Assembly (NCBI GenBank): GCA_029962745.1
Contig: CM057157.1
Location: 23,965,492-24,029,491, forward strand
Reading direction: 5' to 3'
Length of the DNA stretch: 64,000 nt
DNA from: Echinometra lucunter
Taxonomy: Eukaryota; Echinodermata; Echinoidea; Camarodonta; Echinometridae
Positions 22,986 through 36,013 of the stretch are shown piece by piece; position 1 is the stretch's first letter; the number at the start of each line of letters is the position of its first letter. Below the pieces are notes generated by a model that saw only the letters and a list, made by a program, of their open reading frames with translations, made no database searches and was not told the DNA's origin. Both the position numbers and the translations under genes were made by a program.

Positions 22986-24728
22986 TATACTCTTCTAGGT
23001 AATTCTTCGGAAATAATTTCGAAGACTCTTCGAAATATGCATTCTTCTGACATTATGAACAATAGGCCTATTACGAAAAATGGACTGAAAGAATGCATGG
23101 ACTTCATCATTCAATATCATGTATTCGTTAACTCCATGATATCTGAAGAATTACTTTATACATTCATACCTATAAAAGACTTATAAAAGCCGGCCGGTGT
23201 GATATTGGATGTGTTCCGGGTTCCGCAGGAACGAAATGGATAGTCGATTCGTTCCCCGGAACCAAACGACTAGTTGATTCGTTCCAGCGGAACCAGACGT
23301 CTGATACCTTTTTTGGCCGATACGTTACGAAAGCCGCCATTTGGTTCTGACATTAGCCAAGAGTTTCGTGGTACATTTCAGAGGCGTTATTGGAGGGAGA
23401 GGGGAGCTGACACCCAAACAGGCGAAATCCAGATCATGCAGATAGGTGCCTAGCGGGGTTCAGGGGTGACACCCCCCCCCCCCCCTCCGAACCCTTGTTT
23501 TTTTTCTGATTTTGAAAGTCTATTTCTAAATTTACAATTTGATATGTAAGTTTTTAAACTAATAAGGTTTTATCATTTTTTGGCCGAAAGTGTGGGGGAC
23601 CCCCCCCCCCCCCGCTTCCGCTGCCCCGGAATTTTGATCATTAATATTATCAAGAGTATTATTACACATTGTCATTGTCAGACGGTCTCTCAAGTCTTTG
23701 TAAATGCAGTTTATATTGAATATGTTTAAATAACAGTCATTAAAAGTTCTGATAAATCTATTATTCCGGATATTCTGATAGTGTCTGCATGCAAAGGAGT
23801 TAACAAAATGTGCTTATATTTCTATTTTGAGAAGTCTTATTCTCAATAAGTTATCCTAAAGCATATGCACTGTGAAAAAATGGGCGAATGCTTTGTCCAG
23901 CGTTGGGCTTATAGTCAACCCAACGTATTGTTAGGCAATGTTTTGCCCAAGGTTATGCATTTCCTGATATATTGGCTTTTGCCTTTGGGTACCAACATCA
24001 ACTTAACCATTTTTTGTCATATTGTGGTCGCAAAATGATATCCAGCATCGAGGAAAATACTAGTACCCTCTAATAATATTCTCCCTGAAAAACAGTGGCG
24101 TAATTAGTCAAAATAATTTGAGGGGTAGAACATGACATATAAAGCACATTTCTAAAAAGTTGCCAGCTAGCTAAGAGGGCAATTCACAAATCAACTTGTT
24201 TAATGAAAATGTTATTTTGTCATAGATCAGGACATATATCCGGGAGGTAATTTAATTTGTTCCCCTTTCCCTTTTTATTTTTACTTTTTATTTTTGCGTG
24301 GATATTTTTTTTTTTGGAGGGGGGGGGGGAGGCTACTGCCCCCAAGCCCCCATAACAGTATGCTGGTGCTGAAAAAATAATAGCACCTAACATACTTTCT
24401 TTTTCATTTTACACAATGAAATTACAGTTATCATATCTTGTGCATGATAATTAATGGCCGGTATTCTCGAAAGCTTACTAAGTTTAGTAGCCCTACTAAG
24501 TCGATATATAGTAGGAGTTGCTATTCTCGAAGGGTAACTAACTTGAAAATGACGTCATCAGCTCACTAACTTTAGTGACCCCTCACTAAGTTAATCCCCT
24601 TCTCCATAGAACTGTGTACTAAAGTAATTTTAGTATGCCATTCACGAAGGGTGACTAAAGTTAGTGAGCTGTCACTAACTACGTCATCAAGGGCAGATTC
24701 GGCCTAAAATTTAGTAAGCTCAGGGGGC

Positions 24729-24820
24729 ATGTTTAACTCGTCGCTCGACGGCGATCAACAAGAATTTCGTGCTGAAACAGAGTGGAATTGGGTCTATTTA
24801 TGCTGCATTTTCACCTTTTC
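24729..24820 (+). CDS. Possible first exon in the 8.3-kb element
   Basis: An ATG opens MFNSSLDGDQQEFRAETEWN and continues for about 30 codons to a strong donor, gtaagtatc. It lies just inside the left motif array, where a transposon's first exon might start. No partner exon was confirmed and no family is recognised. Confidence 0.25.
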
Positions 24821-25974
24821 TGTAAGTATCATGTATCTGTTGGTTTGCTCATTTGTATTTTCATGATCAAGTCGTATTTACCACGCTATGATGACATAAG
24901 TTTATTTGCAATAAAATGAATTACAAGCAGTCAAAGTCAATTTGACCGCGTTTGAAACCTGAATTATTGCAAAGCTCTGTCACCTCACAGTCCCACACGA
25001 CCATATTTACGTATGGCGCTGTGAACGACCTGGTGCATGTATGTAACTGCATGGACGACCAAGTTAGGCCAACAATCTACTGACTTTTCTACAGAGACCC
25101 GAAACAAACAAATGCATAGGCCCTATGTCTTTTCGTGATGTCGTAAACAATTGCAAATTGCAGAAGGAAACTTTCCACAAAACTTATTGTGGCACTGTTG
25201 GTGTTGGCACAACTTGGCTCTGCATGGTCGATTTCGAGCACTCAGTTTCAGGAGGGCCAAACTAAATTAGACCCCTAACTGTTTTAGACTCAAAATTTGT
25301 TTCAAAATTTCGCCGTTACTACCTCTTAAGTGGTAGGGTCGGCACTTCTCCTTTTAGTTTTAACAGTTAGGAGTGCCGACCCTACCAGTATAAGAAACTA
25401 ACAACGAAACTTTGAGACAGAACTTTTGGTCTATCATGTCTACCGTTGCATCTAGGCCAGGCCAAACGTACCTCGGACTATGTGGTGAATGTTGAACAAT
25501 CACTGTTGGCGTTGCAGCACCAGCAGTCCAAAACAGACAACAAAATTGCCTTTTAAAAAGCAAGATTTACTTTTTCAGTTTACTAGATACCTCCAATTTT
25601 TATTCAGGGACTTTTCAAGTTTAACTCTTGATATTCCACAAATTTGTGGATTCAGAGTTGAAAAATGGAATTTAAACTGCCTTTCATGTGTGGCCAAGCC
25701 CCAAAGCCTGGGAATAAGTAGTCTACACACAAAAGGCTTTTCCACCACGAAGACTAAAGGAGCATGTGCATGTTATTTAGTTCAGTTGTTAGAAGGCTAG
25801 CATCTTACAGTTAATTCACTATGTAAGGCTTTATGAATGCGCGGTTCCGAAAGGCCAAAGTCAAGACAAAGCCATGTTATGACATTGTGGGTCTAACAAC
25901 TGTTACTATCTAACTTAGATCTAGATCTAGACCTACTCACCTAGTCTGTCTCACGACCCAATTTTGTCTTACCA

Positions 25975-26318
25975 AAGTTGTTTGAATACAAAATCTGTTT
26001 TGTTTTGTTTTTTGTTGCGGGGGGGGGGGGGGGGGGAGAAATTCCCAAATGTAAAAATTTTGGCATTATCGCCCTGACACCCGCATAGCCAAGGGGGATG
26101 GTGGGGGTGGTCACCCTCCCCCCAAATGCCAACAAAAAAGAATTCAAAAAGAAAAAAAAAATGTGAGCAAGAAAAAAGAAAAGGGTATAGGAAAACATAA
26201 GGAGAGCAGGAGTAGACAAGGAACAATTCAAAGAAATGGGCCTGCCCCCCCCCCCAGGCGCACTTCGCTTAATCATGCTTATTACCGCCCCCTCCAAATG
26301 AAATCCTAGCTACACCAC
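25975..26318 (-). mobile_element. hAT-like MITE remnant, minus orientation
   Basis: On the minus strand it begins CAGTGGTGTAGCTAGGATTT (26299-26318 on plus), followed by G-rich sequence and the aagcgaagtgcg motif seen in other copies. The other end is somewhere left of the C/G runs near 26018-26036 and was not fixed. Confidence 0.5.
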
Positions 26319-27177
26319 TGCGCTGGGACCCTGGGCTGGGTTAGGCCCAGGTTATAAACGAGAGGTAAAACAAAGAATGTTGAAGAAATCTCAAAAACAA
26401 TATCAATACAGGCCAATAAGATGTCTTCATACAAATTTTTTATGAACACCACATAGACCAAATAAGCTTCATTTCTAAAGTGTTGTGGAACAAACACAAG
26501 CTGATAATATATTCTATTTGTGTAATCAATTGATGCATTTGGGAGAAAATAAAACCTGCCGATACAGTAAACGCTAAATATGAATTGAAAATTATTGTTC
26601 CAATCATGGCCATACACAGCAGAGTGGGAAGGGGCACTTCCCCCCCCCCCCCCCAATTTTTTTTTTGAAAAGTTATAGTTTTTACTGAATTTTTTAAAGG
26701 AAATTCAACAAAAGTGTTCACCAAAGCCCTCTGTTTCACTTTAACAAAAGCAAAAGCACCCCCATGACAAGTATGTTCCCTCGCTTTTGAGTTTTAAAAA
26801 AATTGTACACATCTAATTGCCCCCCCCCGACAAAATTTATGCTTTTGGCCCTGATTCTAAAGTGCAGTATGTTGGACAAGTTGTACTTACATGTACATGT
26901 GATGTAGAAAATTATTGCCCTTACCTAATGCTTTATTTTTTGTATTATTTTCTTTTTCCTAGGTTCAGAAGATTTCAAAAAGAAAATGCAATTTCGCTGA
27001 GTGAGACGTGAATGGTGAGGCTAACTCTATGATCAAGCGCATTAACTGCCCCCACACATAGGCCTACGACTTCTTACTGCACAAAGGTGAAGGAGACAAA
27101 AGAAAAAGACTGGACTAAGATTTCATGTTTTTGGTAAGTTTGTGTTTTTATACTGAATGATGACAAAAAGATACTGC

Positions 27178-27615
27178 TGGTCTACCAGCAGATGGTCTAA
27201 TTATCTGATTGTCTAATACCAAATAGGCTAAACCCATTTGGTCTACTATCAATTCGGTCTAATTGCCGTTTGGTCTAATACATACTTGGTCTAACTCTCA
27301 TTTGGTCTAATGACCACTTGGCCTAATTGCCAGTTCATCTAATAACCAAATTGTCTAATTGCCTTTTTGTCTAATTCCCAAATGAATATTTGATCTATTA
27401 CTGGTTTATTACAGGTAATAGACTAAGTGGTGTTACACCGAGTGGACATTAGAAGAAATGGTCATAAGACAAAATGAGAATTATACAAAAAGGTAAATAG
27501 GCGAAATGGCTATTAGACCAAAAGGTCATTACACGAACTGATTGTAGACAAAATGGAATTAGACCAAACGGGCAGTAGTCAAAGTAGGCGTAGACCAAGT
27601 GGCAATTTACCAATT
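27178..27615. repeat. Fold-back array of TTGGTCTAAT motifs
   Basis: The left half repeats ATTTGGTCTAAT and variants about every 20 bp. From about 27420 the right half repeats the inverse (ATTAGACCAAA, AAATGG). The two halves could form a long imperfect hairpin. No ORF. Confidence 0.75.
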
Positions 27616-28197
27616 AAACAGCGTATCACTGTGTGAAATGGCACGACAACTGCCAGTAATGTAAAAATTCATAATTGACAATTTTGTGGCATGTTAGGGG
27701 AAATGTGAGAGGGATGGTTGATTATTCAACCATTTGCACTAGTAGTGCAGGGCATACGATTTATTTAGAATACAAGTGTGTAGCATCTCACTTCTTGGCA
27801 CTATGACTAAACAATAATAAGATTCATTGAAAGGTTGGACTATACAAGTATAGTTTTAAGAAGAAATGCTTGGTAACCATGTCAAAGTGTAATTACTGAA
27901 ACATATTTTGTTCAAATATCTAGAATGTATTATTAGATTTTTTGGTTTTATTCTTAATGCTTATTATTATGACGCCCTTAGGCTGAATTGCATTTTACAA
28001 TTTTACAATAAAAAGTTGAAATGGAACATAGTCTTAAAAATCTGATATATAAGTTATTTTGATAACTGTGAGGTGGTAAGACATACCATAAACTAACTGT
28101 TGATTAGGACCAATTGTTTAGTAACATTGGGACATGTTACTCATATGGACTTCAAGTTATCCTACTCTTTTCTCATATTTTTTTTCCTTTATGCAGG

Positions 28198-28371
28198 AAG
28201 CTTTCAAATAATGCATGGGGTGAGGTAAACCTTTCCCAGTCAACCCTATCCAGAATGGCATCCCTCTGCATCGCTGCAAGAAGGAACCAATACATCAATT
28301 CCCTAATAGAAAGGAAGTTGATTGGGGAATCTGGCAGCAGTTTTCAAATATGGCAAGTCCCACATACCTAG
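28198..28371 (+). CDS. Exon-like ORF in the 8.3-kb element, unrecognised
   Basis: It follows the strong acceptor tttttttcctttatgcag and reads KLSNNAWGEVNLSQSTLSRM, SLCIAARRNQYINSLIERK and a short tail to TAG. Composition is protein-like and helical with basic residues. It could be the last exon of a gene carried by the element. I do not recognise the family and could not link it to other exons. Confidence 0.3.
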   Translation, partial: KLSNNAWGEVNLSQSTLSRMASLCIAARRNQYINSLIERKLIGESGSSFQIWQVPHT

Positions 28372-28679
28372 GTGCAGCCCAAGAGGACCCGGTGCTCAAT
28401 AGAGAAAATAGACACTCGCCTAATATTCAGGTATATTTTATTCAATCTTACAACTACATGTAGGTGGAAAACAACAGAGTTTTTGAATAATGAAACCATC
28501 CAGATAATCCAAGCTGAAACAGATTGTGTGTAAAACTGATTACTTATGAGATCATGATTTAGAAAATGGTCAAAATCTTCTGCCAGTTTGAGCCGCAATA
28601 ATACATACTGTTTAACTGTATTGATTTTGCTATTTAAATAGTACATGTATTACTTTGAACATGGGGCTTCTTTCTTGAA

Positions 28680-31260
28680 TAATATGACACGGTTGTTTCT
28701 TTGATTAAAGTGAAATAACATGTGAGTACAAGAGTAAATGAAAACTGCATGTAAGGCAATTAGGTGGCCTTAAATATCTTTTTCAAGAGTAACAAACTTA
28801 AACTCCACTTAAAGGCATTGGCTAACTTTGTGAGTAGCTGATTTAAAAAATCTCAAGCTAAGATGAAACATGTCTATGAGTACTTGTATTTGTACTCAAA
28901 AACCCTGAAACCAACCATAATTTGGAATGAAAAAGTGTAATTCAGACGCAAACGGCGATTTTATTATCCTTCGTCTCACGAGACAATCCCTGAGAGGACC
29001 ACTTTGCTTGAATTTGAAAATGCCGTTATGTGCCTCCCGCCGCGTGATTCGCCAATACACACAGTACTGTAAGGTGAGTCATACGCGCATGCGCACTCCT
29101 TATGTCTATTCTGTGCAACCGAGCCTCGTATAGTTTTCAAACATTGGTTCACATTTTTGATATTTAAAAATACTTCCTGTGCATATTATACTTTGAAACT
29201 TTCAGACTGGTATTTTTACACTATAACCCTCATGTTTATCCCATTTTCAAGTAACAAAACAAGATTTTTTTAAAAATCATAACAATGTTAGCCAATGCCT
29301 TTAACTAATTTCTTAATTGCTTCTTTTTTTCAGTTCATCTCATTGAATACCCAATGATTACTCCAAGTTTTCTGGATTGCCAGTTTTCCCTGGGTTCACG
29401 AGGCTGCAGGTGGTATCTAGCTGGGAGTGGAGTCATGAACTGGCTCTTCTTGTTCCTTCTTGGAGCAATCTGAGGTCTCTCATTGACATTTTTTATTATT
29501 GGAGTAAAAATTGTGAAGATCACCTCAGATTTGAACCAATGACATGTTTTGTATCCTAAGCCATTCTTTCCCGAAAATTTAGTAAGTTGTTGAACTAGGT
29601 CTTTTTAATGCAGTAATTCGTTTTATTAGTTTATCCTCTACTCGTGTATTTTGTGTCTGAAATATTCTTTGGAAAATAATTGGCCTGTATGCCATTAAAT
29701 TGAAAAGTAGGATAACTTGTATATACCTCAAAGGGTATTTATATGATTCATGTCATTATCTAAATTCAATACCATCCATAATCGTAGTGTGGCATTGACT
29801 TATTGATCTAATCTATTGTAAGATCTTGTTGCTGTGATGTAATTATTGCAAAAAAATTATTCATATTAAACTCCTTTGGACCATTAAGTCACTAGGATGT
29901 TGGAAGGGCATTGTAGCATTGCTGTCTTAACCCCAAACAAACTTACAGTGTAAAGTAGGTTTTTTATTTGATTGCAAATGATTGAATAACAAGCAATAAG
30001 GAATGATGCTTCATGTAAGGGGGTTAGGTTACCAGTTATGCTCTTAGGGGCTTTTTCAAGTAATTGATGATACTTAGTTGAATAATTTTTTATTTAAATC
30101 ATCTCTTTCATTAATGCTTGAACCATTTTATAAGGCAGACGTGAGAATGAATAATATGTCAAATTTATATTGGAAAATACAGATATCTCACCATGACTTC
30201 TATACACACCTGGCCTGAGGGTAGTTGAGACTTCCCGATCAGTGTTGCACTACAGTGTTGTAAGATGTCTGCATGATTTTCATGGAATATTAGAGTTCAA
30301 AGAAAATATGCACGCAGTATCTTCATGTATTTAATGCCCCCTTACAGAGGGCAATTCCATAATGATGTCCGGCACCCTATCTGTACAACTTTGCTGAAAT
30401 GATCCGTCTCAGCTTTGTACTTTATAATGTGACAAAATATAACTGTCTCAAATTATCATGGCTTGAGTAGTTCAAAAAGTTAAATGAAAATGGAGAAAAA
30501 TGGGGGTCGGACATACAAAAAGGTTGATCATTTTGTGGCACTGCCCCAGATTGATAATGATATTTTGAAACATTTTTTTCTTTTTCTTCTCGGGGGGGGG
30601 GATAAGGGGAGGTTTATTAATACAGATTAATACTATCATCTGAGATGAAACGTACCCGGTTGCATATAATATTATGTTTGTGCTGATGGAATTCTTTATT
30701 TTTGTATAACTGTATATTATACAGATATTTTTGATTATACATGTAGTATAATGGTTCTTACTTGTTTCTTTTAATTGTTACAGATTTTTGTTAAATGTCT
30801 CATGGAAAATTTATGCTGGTGCTCATTGAATTGCTTAGTTTGTATTACTTGAATATTTTGGATGATATAATCATGATTGGCTTTATTTCTGATCGTCATT
30901 TGTCATCACACAGTTTAACACTCTTCCTGACTCTTTCTCCAATTTAAATGTTTTCATATTTCTTGGTAGGCTTCTGAGTTCTATAGAACTTGTTGATGGG
31001 AATGAAACACAGTACACAACAATATTGTCATGATTTTTAAAAATGATTTTATACCCTTGTACTATTAGCACAAAACCAGAGATGTGGTATTTTGCTTATT
31101 AATAAGTGGAGCCTTTTCTCTCCGGTGTTCATTTATTGCATTTTGTATAATGCTGTAGTCCTTTTTACAAGCATGATAAGAAATGTAATTTTTCCCCAAA
31201 AAATAAAGGAAGAAAAAATTGTATAAAGGTGGATCTAAGAATATATTTGTTTCCCGCTGT
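28680..31260. other. Interior of the 8.3-kb element without recognised genes
   Basis: No domain-bearing ORF. A GC-richer island at 28940-29120 has weak coding character. 29335-29559 is open on both strands, but neither protein is recognisable. A G run lies at 30592-30601. A CAGTG-type MITE follows at about 31270-31560. Confidence 0.4.
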
Positions 31261-31267
31261 ACGCAGA

Positions 31268-31555
31268 GCATCAGTGTCATAGCTAGGATTTTATTGGGGG
31301 GGGGGGGGCAATGGGGGGAGGGGTCAATGGGGACAGTAGTGACCACTCGAAGTATACGAATCACACGAGTCCCTACGCGAAGCTTGAAAGCTCTGACATT
31401 TCTTTGTCAATTGTCCCTTGTCTGCTTCCGCTCCTCACACGTTCTTTTACATTTTTCCCCTCTTTTCTTGCTCACATTTTTAAAAATTTCTCCCCCCCCC
31501 CCCCTCTTTTAGCCTTTCTCTTTTTTCGGGGGGGGGGGGGGGGGCAAACACCCCA
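31268..31555. mobile_element. Degenerate hAT-like MITE
   Basis: The left end cagtgtcatagctaggattt is a mutated CAGTGGCGTAGC terminus. The right end cccactg carries the partner G/C run. The interior has tacgaatcac and tacgcgaagc motifs as in other copies. No matching target duplication was seen. Confidence 0.5.
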
Positions 31556-34015
31556 CTGACCTCTGGCTAATCATGTGATATTTATTTGAATTTATACATG
31601 ACTTTAAAAGGAATCAGGGATCTAATTCACCAAAATCTCAAGAACAAATTCTTCAAGCAAATTAGACTGGGTGAGTAATTGACCCCCCCCCCCCAAAAAA
31701 AAATAAATAAATAAAAAATAAATAAAATAAGAATGATATGACCAGTGACTCTCCCCTTCTCCTCCCTTATGGCAGTTATATCGGGTAAAAAAAAAAACAA
31801 TTTGGAAAAAAATAGAGCAGGGGGGGGGGTGTCAAATACACAAAAAGTGATTGTCCGACTACCTTCTCGTGTCGGGCCTATTGATGTAAAAAAAATATTA
31901 CAAACTCTCATACGTTCCCTCAGTTATGGAACTTACAAAGGGGCACCCCCTCCCATCGCCCCCGCCTCATCCGCGGCTGTGGACAATATTTTTTTTTTTT
32001 TAGCCTTACATCCCATCCACCCCATCCAGCCCCCTTAAAATTAATATTTTTGTCGATTTCTCATACAAAAAGTGTACAGAAAGGGTCTGCCTACGAGGTT
32101 GGCAAACAAGGACTTGTATGGTGGTATGGGGATGTGCAGCTGCTCTTATGGGTGGCCGATTCTGTGTACCCCCCCCCCCGAGAGAGAGAAGGAGAGAATC
32201 CAAAATTTGATTGATTGTGGAGATCCCATGAATGAACGGTCAGACAGGGTGTTTGAATGAGGGAATTATTTCGTCAAATAAGTCATTAACATGAGAACAC
32301 ACACTTTGAATTATTCCTTAGCCATTAATGCTCATGAATTCTTTTTTTTTTAAAAGGGGGCAGATAAGAATGTCCCTTCTTTAAATAGTCTAGACAAATC
32401 CCCTATCAATTCGCGCAAAGATTCACAATCCGCCCTCATTTTGATTCAATTGTGACGTCACTGGCCTCAAGCTGGGTGGTAGCAAGCGCACGCTGACAGT
32501 GATGCGTAATGATGCAATACTATGAACTGAGCATGCTCAGTACTCGCTCCTAATCCCAGGATTAACTTAGTGAGCTCACTAACTTTAGTGAGGGTCACTA
32601 ACTAGTATGCTTTCGTGAATAGCTCACTAACTTAGTGAGCTCACTAAGTTAGTGAGCTCACTAATTAGTGAGGGTACTAACTTAGTGAGGGTACTAAGTT
32701 AGTGACCTTTCGAGAATACCGGCCAATGTCATTATCTAATATGCTATAATAATGTTGAATTCTCGATGAACAGATGTGGTAATTGTAGTGAATTACATGT
32801 AACTTTTAAATATTTCTTAAAAACAAGAGGAGCAAACATTATATTTGACTGCACACTTTTACAGTAGCATACTCCAAGTGACACTTAAATGTTTTCTTCT
32901 CTTTCAAATTAGTACAAAATATCATTTGAAAAAAATCTTTGAAAATACAACAACAACATAAGGCTCATGCTGTTTGTCATGATCCCTTCCTATCAGAGCC
33001 CAATTTATGATAATGTTGTGTTTGTTGTTGTTATAGTTTATTTTCTGTTTTGATTTGTTCAGTTTTTAGAAATTGCACTGAAAAGTTTGTGCCTATTAGC
33101 GGAAGGGCGGAAAACACAAGTTCAAATCATTAATGCAAACTAAGCAACATTAAGCTGCAAAATATACTTATCGTACTCAGATGAACTTCAAAGAAAACAA
33201 CGGAATTACCTAAAGGGATTAGTGACATACGATTGCAGTAAAGTGGAAACTAATTTTCCATTTTATCTTGAAAATGTCAAATAACACATGCACCTTTCAG
33301 CTATTACCACATAGATATAAGTAATTATGCCACTTACCGTTTTCTTCATAATGCAGTAATAAATATAAATCAGAAGTTAAACCAATGGACATGATTTCGA
33401 ATATAACACCTGCAATATACCCGCAGGACATTACAATTCCTTGACATTCACCCCATAGGACAATTATCCCTATTTACCCGATTTACCCCCCCCCCCCAAT
33501 GAATATTAGAAAATTTAAATTTCAAAGAAGTTTTGGACTTATTTATTTCATGCTGCTGCACCATATTTTCGAAATTGCCCACAGTCTCTGCGCAGAAAGT
33601 CATGAGAAAAAAAAAAACCCTATGGAAATGTCCTTTGTGTGACATTTTTTACCGTAATTCACAATTTAATTTTTTGTGTTTCTTTTAAATGATGATCTTT
33701 CGGCCCTATATGTAAGTAACTCGCTGATTTGTAAGCAAAGATATCAAAAAGTATTTTAAAAACTCAAAATCCTTGTATTGTATCTTTAGGGGTGTGACAC
33801 TGACGTGATACGTTAGCAAAATAGAGATTCGGATCGCCTTCGCAGCTAAATCCTTCGTCGAATGGTCGAAAGGAGCGAATCGCCTGGTCGGAACCAATCT
33901 CCTATGACGATCGCATTTAGTCGACCAAAGCGGATCTAATCGGCGGGTAAATATTCAGGCGATTGGTTCCGGAGGATCCAATCGACTGCCCGGAACAAAT
34001 CGTCTATGACACCGG

Positions 34016-36013
34016 CGCGGCCAAGCCTAGCCTGCGTGCATATAATTATGCTGGGCCTATAATGTGCATAATGCCGTGTGCACATATTACTGCGCGCTCG
34101 ACGCGTTGAGCTTGTTAACACAGCAACAACACTATCACTTTGATTGTGTAGGAGAAAAAAAAAAAGTAATTCCAAGAAAAGTGCCGTTTTGACTGGTATT
34201 TCCCCCCTTAATTACTGAATCAGTATTTTTCCCTTGCTTAATTTCCGAATCAACCAACAGCATCACTTCATAATAAATCTCATTTATATAATTGACGTTA
34301 GATTAGCATACATTGTTGCCGACCAATATTTGCGTGGTCACAACGACCACGTACGTTCTGGTTAATTATGAAACAGACGATAGCGAAAACAAACTATACA
34401 ACCACGAAACGGGGTCAAATCATTTTGTCCACGCAAAATCCGACCACGCAGTTTTAAGAGTGTATGGTTGGAAGCACTAATTATAAATATAGGATGCACC
34501 ATTATGCAAAACAGCAAACCCTAATCAAAACAAACAGAAACAAAGTGCAATCTCCAAATGGTGATGACACCACTTAAACTATTTCGTTTAACACAATCTA
34601 CATTTCCCGCTCCAAGGAATTGAGCCGCAAGGAGGCGTTTCTTCTGAAACGACACTTTGCACGTGCCAGTACTTTCACGTCCTTATGACCCACCCATACT
34701 ACTCCATCTGAAACCAACGCCAGTACCTGTTGCAACCATTTTCTTCCATTATAAAACAAATTATGTAGTTATGCAATGCCTATAATAATAAGCCGGCCCC
34801 GGGGGTGGCGCTACAGGGGGGGGGGGGGGGCAGGGGGCGAATACCCCCCCCCCCCCCACCAATGATTTTTCAAGTGATTAAAAAAAGAGAGAAAAAAAGA
34901 GGAGTAATAAGGAGAAAAAAAGAGGAGGAAGAATAAAAAAGAGGGTGGGAAAAGAGAGGCCTGACCTGCAACTATAATACCCCTATTTCTTTATCTAAAA
35001 CGTCAATAAATTGACCTTTGGGTCATCTTGCCCCCCCCCCCTATCAAAATACCCTGGCGCCGCCCCTGAGCTCATCTTTGGATATCACTTACAGGAAATT
35101 TTACAAGCTTAATTACCAAAACTCATAAGAGCACTTAACACAAATATTAAACCAGGCAAGCAAACGACCATCATATCCCCCAAAACTCGAACGGCCGTTG
35201 GCTGTGCTCTGATTTTACATAATTATTTATTTCTTTATTCCAAAATTCATATTCATGTTTATCGCATCGTTTATATATACGTGTATAAATAATTCCAAAC
35301 GAAATCTCTTTTATCTCATTGTAATTTTGTAATGCTAGCTCAAGCATTATAATGTATAATATACTTACGTTTTGTTTGGCATTTTCATCGATTTTCATTG
35401 CTCATATTATCATTATTCAGTTAGGGGGTCTACAACACACAAGCTAGCCTTTCTCGTAGATCCCTCCACATATCCTTTTATCACCTTCCATGCCACATTC
35501 ATGTATTCGCCGATTTTTGCATCGCTGTGTTTTTACGTAATGAATTTTTATTGTAAATGCGGAGTCTGAATGAATCAAATCAAATCAAATCAAAATGAAG
35601 ACGACCCCTTAGCAGATGCGGACCATCAGCATGTCCATTCCTGCTGATGAGAAGTGGAACTCGTCCATTCTGAATAATTATTCAGGTCTCATGTAGAGTA
35701 TCAATGGGTGCTTCTATGCTCCGCCACCATGTTTGCGACACCGAACCTTGCGAGCTTGTTACGGTCCGTTAAGTACAATCAACCTTTGTCTGCTCTCGGC
35801 CGAGAGATCTCATTAATTTACTCAATGTATTATCACTGACCAAACAATTCACCTGGAAGCGGAGCCCGGAAGATTCCTTAACACAGCGCGTTCTTGATAA
35901 CAAAACGCCCTTCAGAGCAAGTCGTTATCCAACGTGTGGTAGCTCCATGTGGTAGGATACGTGGTAGAATAATATGTGGTAGCATATAATAGGCTTATTC
36001 CCCTTTTTTCTGC
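34016..36013. other. No gene; several MITE fragments
   Basis: 34320-34466 is one end of the CGGGGTCA/ACCACG family (ends cgcagttttaagagtgta). 34795-35070 is a G/C-run element ending ccctggcgccgcccctgag. An (AATCA)n tract lies at 35577-35593. A 75-codon minus-strand frame at 35171-35398 has no recognisable domain. Confidence 0.45.

Larger units (their letters stand above)
24456..32724. mobile_element. 8269-bp terminal-inverted-repeat element, AAT target duplication
   Basis: The termini GGCCGGTATTCTCGAAAG are perfect inverses over 18 bases. The flanks are AAT (24453-24455 and 32725-32727). Copy 1 of the host element has the empty site attAATgtcat at 19300-19310, which fixes the 3 bp duplication. 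Both ends carry 150-250 bp arrays of ACTAACTTTAGTGA and the palindrome TTAGTGAGCTCACTAA. A 3 bp duplication and GG-starting termini suggest PIF/Harbinger, but I could not recognise a DDE transposase or Myb-like protein. It contains other repeats (25920-26318, 27178-27615, 31262-31560). Confidence 0.8.
23194..34015 (+). mobile_element. CCGGTGT-family element, copy 2, split by an 8.3-kb insertion
   Basis: The left terminus is CCGGTGTGATATTGGATGTG and the right terminus is CGTCTATGACACCGG. The inverse of the right end, CCGGTGTCATAGACGATTTG, matches the left ends at most positions, giving terminal repeats of roughly 27 bases. Subterminal sequences are rich in cgattcgttcc and cggaacc. Removing 24456-32724 leaves an element of about 2.55 kb. 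A short derivative lies at 36014-36430. Confidence 0.75.

Noticed and set aside
26306..26739. Overlapping minus-strand ORFs of 116 and 99 codons
   Set aside because: Different frames of AT-rich DNA containing G/C runs, no domain, inside a transposon.
24456..32724. Polinton/Maverick or other giant viral-like transposon
   Set aside because: Terminal repeats are only 18 bp, the duplication is 3 bp rather than 6, and no polymerase, integrase or capsid-like ORF is visible.
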